Notes: a model not told the origin generated them from the letters alone. DNA of 64,000 bases from Saccharopolyspora spinosa NRRL 18395 (GCF_000194155.1 NZ_GL877878.1:2430189-2494188); one strand, 5' to 3'. Positions 22,977 to 32,562 are shown, numbered from the stretch's first letter. Numbers and translations: made by a program.

Positions 22977-24048
22977 CACCGCTCGCTCGCGGCGTGCACC
23001 AGCTCAACGACGCGCGTGAGCACCTCGGGGTCGGTGGTGGGCAGCACCCCGTGACCGAGGTTGAAGATGTGCCCGCCGGCGGACTTGCCCTCGCCGAGGA
23101 TCCGGTGCACCTCGCGCTCGATCGCGCCCCACCCGGCGAACAGCACCGCCGGGTCGAGGTTGCCCTGCACCACCGGCTCGGCCGCGTCCGGCACCGCCGC
23201 CCGCAGACGGTTCGCAGCCTCGTCCAGCGGCACCCGCCAGTCCACGCCGACCACGTCGGCACCGGCGGGGCGCCCCTGCCCACCCCGAAGTGGATCTTCG
23301 GTACGTCCGCGATCTCCGCAATGCCTGCGAAGATCCGCTGGCTGTGCGGCAGCACGAACTCGCGGTAGTCGCGCAGGGACAAGGCCCCGGCCCAGGAGTC
23401 GAAGAGCTGGATCGCATCGACCCCGGCCGCCAACTGCACCTCTAGGAACTCCAGCGTCGTGTCCGCCAGCCGCTCCAGCAGCGCGTGCCAGGTCTGCGGG
23501 TCGGAGTGCATCAACGCCTTGGTGCGTTCGTGGTTGCGGCTCGGGCCGCCCTCCACCAGGTAGGAGGCAAGCGTGAACGGGGCGCCGGCGAACCCGATCA
23601 GCGGCGTCTCCCCCAGTTCGCGCACCAGCAGTCCGATCGCGTCGGCAACCGGAGCGACCTGCGCCGGGTCCAGCCTCGGCAGCGCGGCGACGTCGGCGGC
23701 GGTGCGCACCGGGCTCGACACGACCGGTCCGGTGCCCGCGACGATGTCCAGCCCAATGCCAGCCGCGTAAAGCGGTAGCACGATGTCGCTGAACAGGATC
23801 GCGGCGTCCACTCCGTGCCGGCGCACCGGCTGCAACGTGATCTCGCTGGCCAGCTCCGGCGTCAGGCACGCCTGCAGCATCGGCACGCCCCCACGGACCC
23901 TGCGGTACTCCGGCAGCGAACGACCCGCCTGCCGCATGAACCAGACCGGGGTGTGCCGGGGGGTACCGCCGCGAGCGGCGACGAGCAGGGGAGCGTCGGC
24001 GAGGTCCCGGCGGGCCGAGACCGGCGCGGAGTTCGCGGAATTCGTCAT
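22976..24048 (-). pseudogene. hemE: Uroporphyrinogen decarboxylase, internal out-of-frame deletion
   Basis: The first part reads [40 protein letters not shown] and [20 protein letters not shown], all diagnostic of HemE. The frame then breaks after VPKIHFGVG (near 23285). About 11 bases stand where the family has about 30 (the segment after GVG that leads to [11 protein letters not shown]). The second frame resumes with [20 protein letters not shown] and runs to [11 protein letters not shown] 19-base loss would explain the length (1073 bases) and the shift. HemE converts uroporphyrinogen III to coproporphyrinogen III. As the gene should be essential, an assembly error is as likely as real inactivation. 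Confidence 0.85.
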
Positions 24049-24299
24049 CGAGGTCGCTGTCCGTACGTCGATCGGTGTCCCCGGGACGGCGCCGCGGCGG
24101 GCCGGCCGGGCTTGCGCGGCAATCTTCGCACGCCTGCCGCCCGCCCCTGGCCGAGAGCCTGCCGTTGGCCGCTGGCACGCCCTCGCCCTGGAAAGCCAAG
24201 CTGTCCGCGCCGCCACGCATAGTCAAGCGCGAAGCTCGCGCATCCCTCTTTCGGCGTGCCTCCGCAACTGCCCGCGTTCGGCCGCCTACAGTCGGCGGC

Positions 24300-24878
24300 G
24301 TGACGGAGATGTCGGCGACGCCCGAAGTCTTCCGGCAGGCTGTTGCCGCGTTGACGTCGTTCCGCCCGCGGGCCGAGATCGAGCTGAGCGAGGTCGGGCC
24401 ACCAAAGCGCCTGGCGCCCTGGGCGCACGCGCTCGCCGCAGAGGCGAACGGGCCGGCCGGCGAGCTCGCCACCGCTCGACTGGTGCTCCTCTACGACCCG
24501 GACGGCCAGGAGGCGTGGGACGGCGTGTTGCGGCTCGTCGTCTACCTGCGTGCCGAGCTCGACCCGGAGCTGGCCACCGACCCACTGCTGCCGGCGGTGG
24601 GCTGGTCGTGGCTGACCGACGCACTGGAGGACTCCGGCGCCTCCTGGACCGCCCTTGGCGGCACGGTCACGCTGACCTCATCTGCCAGGTTCGGCGACAT
24701 CGCGGGCCCGACCCGCAGCCACGATCTGGAACTGCGCGGCTCCTGGACGGCCACCGACGCCCAACTGGAACCGCACGCGGCCGCGTTCCACGAATTGATG
24801 GCGAGTGCAGCGGGGTTGCCTCCGGAAGGCGTCTCGATGCTCGGCGGGCGGCCCAGCAGCACAGCTTCGCGAGACTGA
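24300..24878 (+). CDS. DUF3000 family protein
   Basis: A 192-residue soluble protein with the DUF3000 pattern: [68 protein letters not shown]. The family is actinobacterial and sits next to hemE and an RNase D gene in many genomes, as here. No biochemical function is established. The start is GTG at 24300 or ATG at 24309; the segment upstream is an antisense shadow of hemE. It is divergent from hemE. Confidence 0.82.
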   Translation: MTEMSATPEVFRQAVAALTSFRPRAEIELSEVGPPKRLAPWAHALAAEANGPAGELATARLVLLYDPDGQEAWDGVLRLVVYLRAELDPELATDPLLPAVGWSWLTDALEDSGASWTALGGTVTLTSSARFGDIAGPTRSHDLELRGSWTATDAQLEPHAAAFHELMASAAGLPPEGVSMLGGRPSSTASRD

Positions 24879-25292
24879 ATCCGGATCGCCCGATCACCGG
24901 CTGTGCCGGTCGACTCCGGCGCGTAAGGTTCGGCGCAACCGATCCCCTCACCCGAGGCGGGCGACACGCCGAAGCGTGATTTCCTTTCGCGAAGACCCGC
25001 GAGGCGCCCGAACCATTGATTGCGCAAATTTTTCACAATCCGCGTTCGTATTACGTCGCTTGGCCACGCTCCGCCGTTACGGAGATAGCTCATAGTCACC
25101 CAAAAGAGCGATACGATCATGTTCAGGTAACAACTCGATCGGGATAGATACCCGATTGATCGTCCCGCTGACCCGCTTGGGCGGTTACGCTGCCCCCGAC
25201 GACACCACTTTCGGTCGATCAGTGGCGCGGCTGATTGGTCGAGAGTCCCGGTGCCGGTCGGGGGGCACGACCGACTCCAGGGAGGTAGTGAC
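24879..25292. other. Long leader upstream of the LuxR regulator
   Basis: The stretch contains a relatively A/T-rich patch (about 25015-25140), rare in this window, and an interrupted palindrome ATCGGG-7-CCCGAT at 25138-25156. GGGAGG at 25278-25283 is the ribosome-binding site of the regulator. No protein frame is convincing. This much sequence suggests a complex promoter region or a small RNA, but I see no definite structure. Confidence 0.35.
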
Positions 25293-26009
25293 GTGGCTGC
25301 CGTCGGCTTAGGTCAGGCCGCTCGAACCACGCCAGCCGGCACCTTGCCGGCCAACATGGTCCCGCACCCGCGGGAAGAGCTGTTCACGGTGCTCGTGGTG
25401 GACGACCATCCGCTGCTCCGGGAGGCAATCGCCGCCCGGCTGCTGCAGATGGGCGCCGGCACGGTGCACGAGGCCGCATCTATGGCCGAAGCCAGGGCTC
25501 GCGCCCTGGCGACCGGTCCTTGCGACCTCGCAATTCTCGATCTCGGGCTCCCGGACGGGACCGGCATCGAGCTGGTAACCGAACTCCGGAGCCAGGGCTG
25601 GCCACGGATCGTGGTGCTCGCTTCGTCCGATGACCCGTATGCGGTCCGGGCTGCCTTCCAGGCAGGTGCGCAGGCGTACCTGCTGAAGTCGGCCTCGCCG
25701 ATGGTGGTCACCGACGGCGTGCGCCGCGTGCTCGACGGCGGCGTGTATGCCGATCCCAGCGTGGCGCCGGTGCTTGCCGCCGGTACCCGCGTGCCGGGAA
25801 CGGACAACACGCCTCGCGAGCTGTCCGGGCGCGAAGTCGAGGTGCTCCAGTTGGTGGCCGACGGCCGATCCAACAAGGAGATCGGTGAGGCCCTGAACCT
25901 ATCCGCGCTCACGGTGAAGAGCCACCTGTCGCGGATAGGGCGCAAGCTGGGCACCGGCGACCGGGCACAGATGGTTGCGCTGGCCATGCGGGCCGGCGTG
26001 ATCCGATGA
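25293..26009 (+). CDS. NarL/LuxR-family response regulator, orphan
   Basis: A 238-residue response regulator. The receiver domain has the acidic pair D37-D38 (LVVDDHPLLREA), the phospho-acceptor D83 (LAILDLGLPDGT) and K132 (AYLLKSAS). The C-terminal LuxR helix-turn-helix is LSGREVEVLQLVADGRSNKE, then LSALTVKSHLSRIGRKL. No sensor kinase is adjacent, so it is an orphan here. The GTG at 25293 is supported by GGGAGG nine bases upstream. About 20 residues of unstructured sequence precede the receiver domain. It may be co-transcribed with RNase D, 95 bases downstream. Confidence 0.88.
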   Translation: MAAVGLGQAARTTPAGTLPANMVPHPREELFTVLVVDDHPLLREAIAARLLQMGAGTVHEAASMAEARARALATGPCDLAILDLGLPDGTGIELVTELRSQGWPRIVVLASSDDPYAVRAAFQAGAQAYLLKSASPMVVTDGVRRVLDGGVYADPSVAPVLAAGTRVPGTDNTPRELSGREVEVLQLVADGRSNKEIGEALNLSALTVKSHLSRIGRKLGTGDRAQMVALAMRAGVIR

Positions 26010-26104
26010 CCGGACGCTGACACACCTGCATCGGGCGGTCGCCCCGACGAGCTCGGGTGGAGTGGCCCCACGGCGCGGGCCGAAGCACGTAAGGTCTGGT
26101 AGCC

Positions 26105-27352
26105 GTGGAAGCTGCAAGCCCCGAGACCGTCGGGTCCGACCGCCCGGAGCCGGTGTTGTTGACCGAACCCACCGACGGCGTACCGCCGGTGGTGGACACA
26201 CCGGCCGCGTTGAACGCGGCCGCGGACGCACTAACTGCGGGGACCGGACCGGTCGCCGTGGACACCGAGCGCGCTTCGGGTTACCGCTACTCGCAACGCG
26301 CCTACCTGGTGCAACTCCGCAGAGAAGGCGCCGGCACCGTGCTGGTCGACCCGATCGCGCTGGACGGTGCGCTCGATCCGCTGCTGCCGGCCTTGGCCGA
26401 CGCGGAGTGGGTGCTGCACGCGGCGTCGCAGGATCTGCCGTGCCTCGCCGAGCTCGACCTGCGTCCGGCGCGCTTGTTCGACACCGAACTGGCTGGCCGG
26501 CTCGCCGGGTTCGAGCGCGTGTCGCTCGGTGCGCTCGTGGAGCGCATGCTCGGCTACCGGCTGGAGAAGGGCCACAGTGCGGCGGACTGGTCTCGCCGAC
26601 CACTCCCCCAGGACTGGCTGGTGTACGCCGCGCTGGATGTGGAGCTGCTGACCGCCCTGCGTGACGCGATGCGCGACGAGCTGGAGCGGCAGGGCAAGCT
26701 CGACTGGGCGCACGAGGAGTTCGAGGCGGTCCGCACCGCCGCGCCCGCCCCGCCGCGTGCCGAGCCTTGGCGCCGCACGTCTGGCATTCACCGGGTGCGC
26801 AGTCCTCGACAGCTGGCGGCCGTTCGAGCCCTGTGGGAGACCCGGGACAACGTCGCGCGGGATCGCGATCTCGCGCCGGGACGCGTGCTGCCGGACTCCT
26901 CGATCGTGCAGGCCGCGCAGGCCAACCCGAAGACCGAGGCCGACCTCGTAGCCCTGCCGGTGTTCGGCGGGCGTCAGCAGCGGCGCCGGGCCGCGATGTG
27001 GTTGCAGGCCCTGCGGGCGGCGCGCCGGCTGGAGAACGACGAGCTGCCGGCCGCAGCCTCACCGCACGAGGGCCCGCCCCCGACGAACCGCTGGGCCGAC
27101 CGGGATCCGGCGGCCGCGGCGCGGCTGTCCGCGGCGCGTTCGGCGCTGTCGAAGATCGCCGAGCGCAACAACCTGCCAGTGGAGAACCTGCTGCTCCCCG
27201 ACCTGGTCCGGCGGACCTGCTGGACCCCGCCGGAGGACCGCAGCGCCGACGACGTGGCCGAGCTGCTGCGCGACAAGGGCGCCCGCGAGTGGCAGATCAA
27301 CCTCACGGCCGAGGACCTGAGCAAGGCTCTCCACGCGACGGCCACGGACTGA
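26105..27352 (+). CDS. rnd: Ribonuclease D family exonuclease with HRDC domain
   Basis: A 415-residue protein. The DEDDy exonuclease core starts with VAVDTERASGYRYSQRAYLV (D53, E55), continues with HAASQDLPCLAELDL, and ends with DWLVYAALDVELL carrying the tyrosine and the last aspartate. An HRDC domain follows (about residues 215-300, LAAVRALWETRDNVARDRDL), then a second HRDC-like C-terminal region. RNase D trims 3' ends of tRNA and other stable RNAs. The start is GTG at 26105. It follows DUF3000 in the conserved actinobacterial order, with the LuxR regulator inserted between them. Confidence 0.92.
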   Translation: MEAASPETVGSDRPEPVLLTEPTDGVPPVVDTPAALNAAADALTAGTGPVAVDTERASGYRYSQRAYLVQLRREGAGTVLVDPIALDGALDPLLPALADAEWVLHAASQDLPCLAELDLRPARLFDTELAGRLAGFERVSLGALVERMLGYRLEKGHSAADWSRRPLPQDWLVYAALDVELLTALRDAMRDELERQGKLDWAHEEFEAVRTAAPAPPRAEPWRRTSGIHRVRSPRQLAAVRALWETRDNVARDRDLAPGRVLPDSSIVQAAQANPKTEADLVALPVFGGRQQRRRAAMWLQALRAARRLENDELPAAASPHEGPPPTNRWADRDPAAAARLSAARSALSKIAERNNLPVENLLLPDLVRRTCWTPPEDRSADDVAELLRDKGAREWQINLTAEDLSKALHATATD

Positions 27353-27401
27353 CGTTCGCCGTGCGGCGGTTCCACGCGGAGCCGCCGCACGGGATCGTCG
27401 A

Positions 27402-27950
27402 CTACGGATTGCGGCCGAGGAAGGCGAGCAGGCGGTCCTGCTCGGGCGCGTCGTCGGCGATGCGGACCTCGGGGCCACAGACGCCCGTGTGCCGGATGTT
27501 GTCCCCGAGGGCGAGAGCATCGGCGTAAACCCTCGTCACCTCGTCCGCTGGCAGCCTCTCATCCCCTCCGGTGGCCCTGGCGATGTCCCATCCGTGCACG
27601 AGCAGGTCGAAGCACAGGAACCGGTCGATCGTCGCCTCGGCCGTGGTGCGGCCGAACATCCCGTCGTACTCCTGCCGCGCCCGCTGCGGATCGTCGACCA
27701 GTGCTTGGAGTGCGTCGCGGGCCTCCGACCACGCTCCCAACGGGTCATCGTCGACGACCTTCGCCAAGGTGACCGTCAAACCCGCCCAGCTGGGGATTTC
27801 GCGGTGCAGATCAATGACGTGGCGCAGGACGTCCAACGCGGTCCAGCCTTCGCAGGGGGACTGCGCCGCCCACATGTCAGCCGGCACCGCCCCGACTCGG
27901 CGGGTGAACTCGGCAGCCAGCGCTCGGTACCGCTCGGAGGTTTCGCTCAT
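27402..27950 (-). CDS. DinB-type (TIGR03086) metal-binding protein
   Basis: A 182-residue protein of the DinB/mycothiol-dependent maleylpyruvate isomerase fold. The pattern is ADMWAAQSPCEGWTALDVLR, HVIDLHREIPSW, then DLLVHGWDIARATGGDERL; the histidines H45, H49 and the one in VHGWD would form the metal site. This matches TIGR03086 proteins, many of which are thought to be thiol-S-transferases using mycothiol. It is transcribed in the same direction as, and 49 bases downstream of, the AraC regulator, so the two may be a unit. Confidence 0.78.
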   Translation of the reverse strand: MSETSERYRALAAEFTRRVGAVPADMWAAQSPCEGWTALDVLRHVIDLHREIPSWAGLTVTLAKVVDDDPLGAWSEARDALQALVDDPQRARQEYDGMFGRTTAEATIDRFLCFDLLVHGWDIARATGGDERLPADEVTRVYADALALGDNIRHTGVCGPEVRIADDAPEQDRLLAFLGRNP

Positions 27951-27999
27951 GCCCTCAGCCTGGTCTATTACGAGCCGCCTGTCGTGTACGGATCGGACT

Positions 28000-28722
28000 T
28001 CAGCGGCCGACGAGCGCGCCCGGGCTGCTCCGGGCGATCTCCCGGCAGTCGCGCGAAAGGTGTGGCTGGTCGGTGTAGCCGGCGGCCACCGCCAGCGTTG
28101 CCAGATCGATCGGGGCGCCAGGATGCCTTGCCATGCGCAGGAACCGTTGCAGCCGGAGGATTCGGCGCAGCATCGAGGGCCCGTAGCCGAACGCCCGAAC
28201 GCATCGCCGGTTCAGCTGGCGCGCGCAGAGGCCGGTGGCCTCGGCCATCTCGGCGACCGTCGTCCGGCTGTCGTGCACGAGCATTCGCCGGACGGTCTCG
28301 GCAGCGGAGTCCTCCGGAGCTGCCGCCCCGAGCCATTCGCGAGCGTGGTCTTGGAGGACGCGAAGCCGGCTCCGCTGGTCTTCGGCGGCGCCGATCTGGT
28401 CACCGAGGAGCCGTTGGGGGCGGGAGCCGAGCACGTCGTCGAGGGACGCCCGCCTGTTGCGCAGCTCGGCGGTGTCGAAGTCGAGAACACTGCCCGCCCG
28501 CCCCGCGCGGAATCGCACGCCTACCGCCTCGGTGCCCGGCGGCAGCGCGAACGACCACGCCGATGTTTCCGGGCCGCAAACGCGGATCACGCCCGTACTG
28601 ATCCACAGCACGTCGACGCAACCGTCCGGCACGATCGTCGCGGCGCCCGCCACGTCCGCAGTCCAACCGGTCACGAGGTCCGAAGCCAAGTCCGGTGCCA
28701 CCGCCGAAGGCACGTACAGCAC
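28000..28722 (-). CDS. AraC-family transcriptional regulator
   Basis: A 240-residue regulator with an N-terminal DUF6597-like sensing domain (ATIVPDGCVDVLWISTG, VGVRFRAGRAGSVLDFD) and a C-terminal AraC domain (VAEMAEATGLCARQLNRRCV, RAFGYGPSMLRRILRLQRFL, LATLAVAAGYTDQPHLSRDC). The start is GTG at 28722. It is divergent from the fadAB operon and upstream of the DinB-type gene. Regulators of this type often control the gene beside them, so the DinB-type protein is the likeliest target. The ligand is unknown. Confidence 0.85.
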   Translation of the reverse strand: MLYVPSAVAPDLASDLVTGWTADVAGAATIVPDGCVDVLWISTGVIRVCGPETSAWSFALPPGTEAVGVRFRAGRAGSVLDFDTAELRNRRASLDDVLGSRPQRLLGDQIGAAEDQRSRLRVLQDHAREWLGAAAPEDSAAETVRRMLVHDSRTTVAEMAEATGLCARQLNRRCVRAFGYGPSMLRRILRLQRFLRMARHPGAPIDLATLAVAAGYTDQPHLSRDCREIARSSPGALVGR

Positions 28723-28798
28723 GGGGTCAGCCTAGAAGTGGCCACCGACGGCGGCGCTGATCAGGATGTGAGACAGCCGACACGGTCTACCCGTGTGG

Positions 28799-28812
28799 TT
28801 ACCGGTGGGTAA
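28799..28812. promoter_or_regulatory. Candidate operator upstream of fadAB
   Basis: TTACCGGTGGGTAA is an inverted repeat (TTACC / GGTAA, four-base centre) 82 bases before the fadA start. It is positioned as a repressor site for the thiolase operon; the protein that binds it is not identifiable here. Confidence 0.45.
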
Positions 28813-28893
28813 TAAGCGCTAGAGTGCGGCTACCGCCGGTAGAGACCGTTTGATCCGGTCGGCATCATCCACCAAGCCAGTGAGGAGCACGCC

Positions 28894-30135
28894 GTGGCCG
28901 CACCTGCGTCGGTACCCGCCGACAGCCGCAGCCGCCAAGCGGTTCGGGACGTGGTCTTCGTCGACGGCGTACGCACGCCGTTCGGCAAGGCCGGTTCGAA
29001 GGGCCAGTACGCCCAGACCCGCGCCGACGACATGGTCGTCAAGGTCATCCGGGAGCTGCTGCGGCGGCACCCGGAACTGCCTGCGGAGCGCATCGACGAG
29101 GTCGCCATCGCCGCCACCACCCAGATCGGCGACCAGGGTCTGACCATCGGCCGCAGCGCGGCGCTGCTGGCCGGGCTGCCCAAGTCGGTCCCCGGCTTCG
29201 CCATCGACCGGATGTGCGCCGGCGCCATGACGGCGGTGACCACCGTGTCCAGCGGCATCGCCTTCGGCGCCTACGACGTGGCGATCGCCGGCGGGGTCGA
29301 GCACATGGGCAACCACCCGATGGGCGAGGGCATCGACCCCAACCCGCGCTTCGTCTCCGACAAGGTCGTCGACCCGTCGGCGCTGATCATGGGCTCGACC
29401 GCGGAGAACCTGCACGACCGGTTCCCGACGCTGACCAAGAAGCGCACCGACGCCTACGCGGCCCTCAGCCAGCAGCGCTACGACGAGGCGCTGCGGGCCG
29501 GGAAGATCACGCCTGACCTGGTCGCGGTGTCCACCCGCTCCAAGCGGGGCTGGGGCCTGGCCACCGCCGACGAGCCGCCGCGCCCGGGCACCACGGTCGA
29601 AGCGCTGAGCGGCCTGAGGACGCCGTTCCGGCCGCACGGCCGGGTCACCCCGGGCAACGCGGCAGGCCTCAACGACGGCGCGACGGGCTGCCTGCTGGCC
29701 GACGCGGACACCGCCGCCGAGCTCGGCCTGCCGGTCGGGATGCGGCTGGTCGGCTACGCCTTCGCCGGCGTGGAGCCGGAGGTGATGGGCGTCGGGCCGG
29801 TGCCCGCCACGGAGCGGGCGCTACAGCGCGCCGGGCTGACCATCGACGACATCGGCCTCTTCGAGATCAACGAGGCCTTCGCGGTGCAGGTGCTGGCGTT
29901 CCTGGAGCACTTCGGCATCGCCGACGACGATCCGCGGGTCAACCCGTGGGGCGGCGCGATCGCCTGCGGCCACCCGCTGGCGTCCTCCGGTGTGCGGCTG
30001 ATGATCCAGCTGTCCCGGCACTTCGCCGAGCACCCCGAGGTGCGCTACGGCATCACGACCATGTGCATCGGCTTCGGCATGGGCGGAACGGTCATCTGGG
30101 AGAACCCGAACTACAACGCAGGAGGCGCGCGGTGA
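28894..30135 (+). CDS. fadA: Acetyl-CoA acyltransferase (thiolase) FadA
   Basis: A 413-residue thiolase. The nucleophile is C108 in IDRMCAGAMTAV. The other active-site residues sit in INEAFAVQ, the GGAIACGHPLASSG loop (catalytic histidine) and TTMCIGFGMGG (second cysteine). It cleaves 3-ketoacyl-CoA in the last step of beta-oxidation. The GTG start has GAGGAG about nine bases upstream. Its stop overlaps the fadB start in GTGA, so the two subunits are translationally coupled, as expected for the FadA/FadB trifunctional complex. Confidence 0.93.
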   Translation: MAAPASVPADSRSRQAVRDVVFVDGVRTPFGKAGSKGQYAQTRADDMVVKVIRELLRRHPELPAERIDEVAIAATTQIGDQGLTIGRSAALLAGLPKSVPGFAIDRMCAGAMTAVTTVSSGIAFGAYDVAIAGGVEHMGNHPMGEGIDPNPRFVSDKVVDPSALIMGSTAENLHDRFPTLTKKRTDAYAALSQQRYDEALRAGKITPDLVAVSTRSKRGWGLATADEPPRPGTTVEALSGLRTPFRPHGRVTPGNAAGLNDGATGCLLADADTAAELGLPVGMRLVGYAFAGVEPEVMGVGPVPATERALQRAGLTIDDIGLFEINEAFAVQVLAFLEHFGIADDDPRVNPWGGAIACGHPLASSGVRLMIQLSRHFAEHPEVRYGITTMCIGFGMGGTVIWENPNYNAGGAR

Positions 30136-32282
30136 CGACGGATTTCGCGACGCTGTTCCCCGACGAAGTGGTGACCAAGGCGTTCACCAGGCTCGTCGAC
30201 GTGCCCGGCCTGGCCGGCAAGCTGGCGCTGATCACCATCGACAACGACCACGACCACACCCGGCCGTCCACCTTCGGCCCGGGTGGCCTGGCCAGCCTGA
30301 ACAACGCGCTGGACGAGGCGTTCGCCGCCGAACCCGCGGCCATCGCGGTCACCGGCAAGCCGTTCGTGTTCGCCGTGGGCGCGGACCTTTCCGGCATCGG
30401 GCGGATCACCGAGCGGGAGCACGCCCACCAGATCGCCCAGGCCGGGCACGACGTGTACCGCCGGCTCACCGAGTCGAGGATCCCGACCTTCGCGTTCGTC
30501 AACGGCGCGACGCTCGGCGGCGGCCTGGAGCTGGCGCTGTCCTGCCACTACCGGACGGTGTCGGCGAACGCGGGCGCGATCGCGTTCCCGGAGTGCTTCC
30601 TGGGCCTGTTCCCGGGCTGGGGCGGCACCCAGCTGCTGCCGAACCTGATCGGGCCGGACGCCGCGGTGACGGTGACCATCGAGAACGCGCTCAGCCAGAA
30701 CCGGATGCTCAACCCTACGAAGGCCCGTCAGCTGGGCATCTTCGACGAGCTGCTGGAGAGCCCGGACTTCCTGGAGGAGTCCGTGCGCTGGGCGGTCCGG
30801 GTGGTCAACGGCGAGCAGGCCGTGACCCGCCGGGAGATCGACCGCGGCAAGGCCTGGGACGACGCCGTCGCCCGCGCCAAGGACATCGTCGAGTCCCGCA
30901 CCCAAGGCGCCTCCCCTGCGGTGACCAAGGCAGTCGAACTGATCGAGCTGGCCCGGGGCAACGACCTCGACGCGGGCTACGCCGCCGAGACCGAGGCGCT
31001 GACCGACGCGCTGATGTCCGACGAGCTGCGCTCCGGGCTCTACTCCTTCGACCTGACCCAGAAGCGCGCCAAGCGGCCCGCCGGGGCGCCCGACAAGTCG
31101 TTGGCGCGCAACGTCACCAAGGTCGGCGTGGTCGGCGCCGGGCTGATGGCCGGTCAGCTGGCGCTGCTGTTCGTGCGCCGCCTGGAGGTGCCGGTGGTGA
31201 TCACCGACGTCGACCAGGAGCGCATCGACCGCGGCGTGGGCTACATCCACGGCGAGATCGACAAGCTCGCCGCCAAGGGCCGCCTGTCGCCGGACGCGGT
31301 GAACCGGCTCAAGGCGCTGGTCACCGGCTCGCCGGACAAGAAGGCGTTCGCCGATGCCGACTTCGTCATCGAAGCCGTCTTCGAGGAGATGTCGGTCAAG
31401 CAGCAGGTGTTCGCCGAGCTGGAGGAGCACGTCTCCCCCGAGGCGATCCTGGCCACCAACACCTCGTCGCTGTCGATCACCGAGATGGGTTCGAAGCTGA
31501 AGAACCCGGAGCGGGTAGTCGGCTTCCACTTCTTCAACCCGGTCGCGGTGCTGCCGCTGCTGGAGGTGGTGCGCGGCGAGCAGACCGACGATGCCGCGCT
31601 GGCGACCGCGTTCAAGATCGGCAAGCAGCTGAAGAAGTCGTGCGTGCTGGTCAAGGACGCGCCTGCGTTCGTGGTGAACCGGCTGCTGACCAGGTTCATG
31701 GGCGAGGTCATCGCGGCCATCGACGAGGGCACGCCGTTCGACGTGGCCGACAACGCGCTGGAGCCGCTGGGCCTGCCCATGACCCCGATGGTGCTCCTGC
31801 AGCTGGTCGGCCCGGCGGTCGCCCAGCACGTCAACGAAACGATGCACGCGGCCTACCCGGACCGGTTCGGGCTCAGCGGCAACATGCAGCGGTTCGTCGA
31901 CGCTCGCAAGACCGCGGTGTGGATCACCGACGAGTCCAAAGAGTCAGCGGAGCGAAGCGCCTCCGTGGAGGGCGGCGGCCGGGCGTCGGGCGGGCAGGTC
32001 GTGGACCCCGAGGTCGCGGCGCTGTGGGCGCAGGGCGACAAGCCCTCGACGTCCGAGCAGGTCCGCGAGCGGGCGCTGAACGCGCTGGCCGAGGAGATCC
32101 GGATCATGCTCGACGAGGGCGTGGTCGCGGAGGCGCAGGACATCGACCTGTGCATGCTCCTCGGCGCGGGCTGGCCGTTCTGGCTGGGCGGCATCACGCC
32201 GTACCTGGACCGCGCGGGCATCGCGGAGAAGGTCACCGGCAAGCGCTTCCTCGCCCCGGGAGTGGCCTCCGTCCAGGCCTGA
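30132..32282 (+). CDS. fadB: Multifunctional fatty-acid oxidation protein FadB
   Basis: A 716-residue fusion. The N-terminal enoyl-CoA hydratase region includes FVFAVGADLSGIG and ATLGGGLELALSCHYR. From about residue 330 the 3-hydroxyacyl-CoA dehydrogenase domain follows, with KVGVVGAGLMAGQLALLF as NAD loop, ILATNTSSLSITEM, VVGFHFFNPVAVLPLLEVV and a C-terminal repeat. It hydrates enoyl-CoA and oxidises the product. AGGAGG lies just upstream of GTG 30132; a longer in-frame start would overlap most of the fadA 3' end. A low-complexity stretch (ESAERSASVEGGGRASGGQ) near residues 606-625 looks like an insertion between two structured parts. Confidence 0.92.
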   Translation: MTTDFATLFPDEVVTKAFTRLVDVPGLAGKLALITIDNDHDHTRPSTFGPGGLASLNNALDEAFAAEPAAIAVTGKPFVFAVGADLSGIGRITEREHAHQIAQAGHDVYRRLTESRIPTFAFVNGATLGGGLELALSCHYRTVSANAGAIAFPECFLGLFPGWGGTQLLPNLIGPDAAVTVTIENALSQNRMLNPTKARQLGIFDELLESPDFLEESVRWAVRVVNGEQAVTRREIDRGKAWDDAVARAKDIVESRTQGASPAVTKAVELIELARGNDLDAGYAAETEALTDALMSDELRSGLYSFDLTQKRAKRPAGAPDKSLARNVTKVGVVGAGLMAGQLALLFVRRLEVPVVITDVDQERIDRGVGYIHGEIDKLAAKGRLSPDAVNRLKALVTGSPDKKAFADADFVIEAVFEEMSVKQQVFAELEEHVSPEAILATNTSSLSITEMGSKLKNPERVVGFHFFNPVAVLPLLEVVRGEQTDDAALATAFKIGKQLKKSCVLVKDAPAFVVNRLLTRFMGEVIAAIDEGTPFDVADNALEPLGLPMTPMVLLQLVGPAVAQHVNETMHAAYPDRFGLSGNMQRFVDARKTAVWITDESKESAERSASVEGGGRASGGQVVDPEVAALWAQGDKPSTSEQVRERALNALAEEIRIMLDEGVVAEAQDIDLCMLLGAGWPFWLGGITPYLDRAGIAEKVTGKRFLAPGVASVQA

Positions 32283-32288
32283 TCACGT

Positions 32289-32330
32289 GCGAGAGGGGCG
32301 GGGCTGCGACAACGCTACCGCCCCTCTCGC
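32289..32330 (+). terminator. fadAB terminator
   Basis: A perfect 13-base stem, GCGAGAGGGGCGG (32289-32301) with its complement at 32318-32330, around a 16-base loop, eight bases after the fadB stop. Confidence 0.75.
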
Positions 32331-32403
32331 GTGCGTGAAGTCCAGTCCGTGCGTTTGCCATGATGAGCGGACGCGGTCGCCGCGGCCACGAACATCGGCA
32401 GTG

Positions 32404-32540
32404 TCAGGAAGAGCTGTGTGAAGGGAGTTGGACTGCTACGACCAGGCCGCCGATTGGGACGGGTTCCACCCAGACTCGGCTGTGGCGGGCCATCGCCGCT
32501 GCTTGGACTGGCGACAGGCCCAAGCCCGCTCCGTTCCGGG
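32404..32540 (-). pseudogene. Histidine-kinase 3' end, duplicated remnant
   Basis: In the minus frame the sequence reads RNGAGLGLSPVQAAAMARH, then SRVWVEPVPIGGLVVAVQLP before a stop at 32404. It corresponds to the last 45 residues of the intact kinase at 33278 (RNGAGLGLSIVQAAAKAHHG to LSVTIQLPAAP). No upstream kinase sequence is present. The intact VapBC module lies exactly between this remnant and the kinase. Confidence 0.75.
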
Positions 32541-32562
32541 CGGGTCACAGCTTTCGCGTCGT

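Noticed and set aside
22864..24472. Long minus-strand frames around hemE as two separate proteins
   Set aside because: Each contains only one half of HemE; outside these halves the sequence has no protein character.
30111..31847. A 578-codon frame antisense to fadB
   Set aside because: Histidine-, arginine- and glutamine-rich antisense shadow with no domain content.
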